Shown: in pieces, positions 5,744-6,075 of the stretch | Numbering within the stretch: the first letter of the stretch is position 1 | Layout: every line of letters begins with the position of its first letter | DNA from: RUG806 sp963624415 | Lineage (GTDB): Bacteria > Bacillota > Clostridia > Oscillospirales > Acutalibacteraceae | Direction of reading: 5' to 3' | Assembly: GCA_963624415.1 (NCBI GenBank) | Contig: CAVFPQ010000134.1 | Location: 1 to 6,075 of the forward strand | DNA: 6,075 nucleotides | The notes under the pieces: model-generated | Database searches by the model: none | The model's input: the letters and a program-made list of their open reading frames with translations, nothing else | Told to the model about the DNA's origin: nothing | Position numbers and translations under genes: made by a program

Positions 5744-5768
5744 TTGTACTTGCTTGTCAAGTACAAGT
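5742..5768. repeat. Perfect 11-bp inverted repeat with 5-nt loop
   Basis: ACTTGTACTTG (5742-5752) and CAAGTACAAGT (5758-5768) are exactly complementary around the loop CTTGT. No T-tract follows, so it is not a standard terminator. It shares two bases with the preceding hairpin and ends immediately before the orphan DUF6273-like fragment. It could be a repeat-element end, an operator or an mRNA hairpin; nothing in the sequence decides which. Confidence 0.8.
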
Positions 5769-5770
5769 AA

Positions 5771-5965
5771 TTGCATTCTATAGACAATGAATATACATCA
5801 GATGGCAAAGCCACCTGTATGTGGTGGCTGCGGTCGCCCGGCTTTGAATATCAGCATTACGCATCATATGTCTACTGCACCGGTGCTATCGACACCCAAG
5901 GAATCAGCGTTGATTTTTCGTTAAACTGTGTTCGCCCTGCTATGTGGGTCAATATTGATTTCTGA
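5771..5965 (+). pseudogene. Orphan C-terminal fragment of a DUF6273-like protein
   Basis: The frame encodes 64 residues that resemble the extreme C-terminus of a Clostridia-typical family: TSDGKATCMWWLRSPGF, then alternating A-x-x-V-x-x-x-G-x-I positions, ending VRPAMWVNIDF. Full members that I recall are much longer and carry the WWLRSPG...VRPALW block at the very end, so only the tail remains. An in-frame TAA (5768-5770) comes directly before the frame, the first codon is TTG, and there is no ribosome binding site. The upstream 100 bp are AT-rich and show no homologous coding in other frames. It is therefore most likely a gene remnant. The conserved residues are intact, so the loss may be recent, or the piece may serve as a donor cassette or template. 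The family's function is unknown to me; the fold may be lectin-like. Confidence 0.75.
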
Positions 5966-6015
5966 ACATAAGCGGAGAAATAAAAAAAACATGAAAACCG
6001 GGAAAATTTAAATTT

Positions 6016-6065
6016 AGTCTGTAACAGATTGGGCGAAAGCCTGAAAATAGGGCTATGATAAAGCC
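6016..6065 (+). other. Possible structured RNA, truncated by the window end
   Basis: Three short stems follow one another within 50 nt: AGTCTG/CAGATT (6016-6021, 6025-6030, loop TAA), GGC-GAAA-GCC (6032-6041, GNRA-type tetraloop) and GGCT/AGCC (6051-6054, 6062-6065). An alternative pairs AGCC (6038-6041) with GGCT (6051-6054) and GGC (6032-6034) with GCC (6063-6065), giving one stacked stem. That arrangement, with AAAGCCAC at the end, faintly recalls the first half of a cyclic-di-GMP-I (GEMM) riboswitch, but the GEMM core words are not matched. The region continues past the window edge. Confidence 0.3.
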
Positions 6066-6075
6066 ACGCACTGAC

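Noticed and set aside
5991..6011. Six-codon open frame after AGCGGAG (5971-5977), a possible leader peptide
   Set aside because: The spacing of 13 nt is long, the peptide MKTGKI has no run of regulatory codons, and there is no visible attenuator directly after it within the window.

Overview
The window reads as a chromosomal segment of a low-to-mid GC Firmicute, most likely a gut or rumen clostridium of the Oscillospiraceae/Ruminococcaceae kind. This is an inference from three things: strong AGGAG-type ribosome binding sites, a single-chain (alpha2) glycyl-tRNA synthetase together with HflX, and a fragment of the WWLRSPG...VRPA family (DUF6273-like) that is common in these bacteria. No gene identifies the species.

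Layout. Positions 1-32 look like the end of a terminator for a gene to the left of the window. Positions 33-552 hold no gene: they are a mosaic of 7-bp tandem repeats, small hairpins separated by ATATCA, and a GC-rich block of long inverted repeats. A clear minus-strand terminator (553-588) closes a three-gene minus-strand operon, transcribed from right to left: hflX (2798-4048), a ChbG/YdjC-type carbohydrate deacetylase (1866-2762) and an archaeal-type cofactor-independent phosphoglycerate mutase family protein (609-1820). The gaps are only 35 and 45 bp, and the second and third genes each have a good ribosome binding site. The operon shares a short divergent promoter region (about 4049-4162) with glycyl-tRNA synthetase on the plus strand (4163-5563). 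That gene is followed by a strong terminator (5608-5650). The right end (5651-6075) holds two adjacent perfect or near-perfect hairpins, an orphan C-terminal fragment of a DUF6273-like protein, and a short run of potential RNA hairpins cut off by the window edge.

How it works together. The core genes are housekeeping: glycine charging of tRNA, ribosome rescue or GTPase function (HflX), and a metabolic phosphomutase or kinase-like enzyme. The deacetylase is a carbohydrate-processing passenger. No shared pathway is evident. The most informative regulatory feature is the hflX promoter, whose extended -10 box lies so close to the ATG that the transcript should start at the A of the start codon (a leaderless mRNA). 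The glycyl-tRNA synthetase promoter predicts a leader of only about 35 nt, which leaves no room for a T-box.

No complete new defence, mobile or secretion system is present. The least explained material is the repeat mosaic at 33-552 and the structured right end.
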